From Flammeovirgaceae bacterium (GTDB lineage: Bacteria > Bacteroidota > Bacteroidia > Cytophagales > Cyclobacteriaceae), in NCBI GenBank assembly GCA_016709845.1, contig JADJMA010000034.1, positions 1-64,000 of the forward strand: 64,000 nucleotides of DNA. Reading direction: 5' to 3'. The notes under the pieces are model-generated. The model searched no databases, had not been told where the DNA came from, and saw only the letters and a list, made by a program, of their open reading frames with translations. Below are positions 63,425 to 64,000 of this stretch, in pieces (position 1 is the first letter of the stretch; each line of letters begins with the position of its first letter). Both the position numbers and the translations under genes were made by a program.

Positions 63425-64000
63425 ATGAAACGAATTATTCGAAGTTTTTCCCTGATCATCAATTATAAGACGTTTATCATTACGATCTTATCTGTAATTT
63501 CAACCTATACCTGCTATAAATTAGGACTAATAGCCAAGTTCCCGGATATGCTGGTAGGGGTAGCTATCGTTTTTCCTGTCGTGTTTTCAATTGGATCTGC
63601 CTATACGCGTAGAGAGACTGCCCTCCAACGTTTTGCGGATTTTAAGGGTCATGCCATTGCTATTTATTACGCTACCCGTGATTGGTCTGGCAATAAAGAA
63701 AATGACCTTCCATCCCGAACTAAGCAAATCATTTTTGATATGATGAAGTTGATGAGGGATATGTTTAAAACCGAGCATGACCCGGAAATGGAAGCTGAAC
63801 AGAAAGAAACATGTATCAACTTTTTTCCCGGCTTTCGCTGATGACCAACGAACTCAGAGACTATGGTGTGCAAAGTGGAGAGATTTCCAGGGCGAGTCAA
63901 TATGTAAGTAAAATGATTATTGCCTTTGATAACATGAAAATTATTCACAATTACCGAACGCCTATTACGCTTCGCACTTATTCCAAAGTATTCATTTATA
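63425..64000 (+). CDS. bestrophin-like (UPF0187) membrane protein, truncated by window end, frameshifted
   Basis: Starts MKRIIRSFSLIINYKTFIIT, with two membrane helices (TILSVISTYTCYKLGLI and VGVAIVFPVVFSIGSAYTRR). A cytoplasmic helical section follows (RETALQRFADFKGHAIAIYY). A shift near 63820 continues as LSLMTNELRDYGVQSGEISR and MKIIHNYRTPITLRTYSKVF, where YRTPITLRTYSK is characteristic of the bestrophin-like family, a chloride-type channel fold. The C terminus lies outside the window. Confidence 0.8.

Overview
The window looks like a chromosomal segment of a Bacteroidota bacterium, most likely order Cytophagales. Indicators are the TAnnTTTG promoter-like motifs, HmuY and DUF3078 families, a TonB receptor beside an AraC regulator, a fatty-acid-hydroxylase family rich in histidine boxes, and a DnaX C-terminal tail of Bacteroidota type. 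Many genes, including probable core genes, are broken by one-base frameshifts, often at homopolymers. I read most of these as sequence error and annotate across them, stating where each break lies. No ribosomal RNA, tRNA or CRISPR array was found.

Layout. 1-1.3 kb: the 3' part of an S24/LexA-type phage repressor, a small helix-turn-helix gene and a helically phased repeat array. 1.3-25.6 kb: an accessory region bracketed by two copies of a 97-bp direct repeat. It holds two complete TetR / RND efflux (TolC, membrane fusion protein, pump) modules, each next to a fatty-acid-hydroxylase gene, then a flavin monooxygenase, a thioesterase, an IS remnant, a GH5-like glycoside hydrolase and a MarR-led redox/detoxification cluster.

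26.1-38.1 kb: the most unusual part. About eighteen tightly packed plus-strand genes follow an 80-bp array of eight 10-bp repeats. They encode small membrane proteins, a transglutaminase-like protein with a membrane segment and Lys-rich tail, four consecutive small beta-rich proteins, a membrane-anchored peptidoglycan-binding protein, a GH108 muramidase, a YkuD-like protein and a long repetitive spike. No terminase, portal, sheath, tape-measure or baseplate gene is recognisable. I propose a tailless, probably membrane-containing virus-like element (or a domesticated virion). A broken Mrr-like nuclease and a truncated integrase lie just downstream.

41-48.5 kb: housekeeping genes (M16 peptidase, O-methyltransferase, LysM lytic transglycosylase, response regulator, DUF3078 protein, GNAT, HerA-like ATPase). 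48.6-55 kb: a heme acquisition locus (AraC, TonB receptor, HmuY, PepSY protein, CbiK-like lipoprotein, IsdG/HmoA-like monooxygenase). 55-64 kb: an acyltransferase-like membrane protein, dnaX with an A10 tract at the gamma/tau boundary, an operon of SnoaL-like, paraoxonase-like and M20 peptidase genes, a glycosyltransferase with an internal deletion, an OmpA protein and a bestrophin-like channel running off the end.
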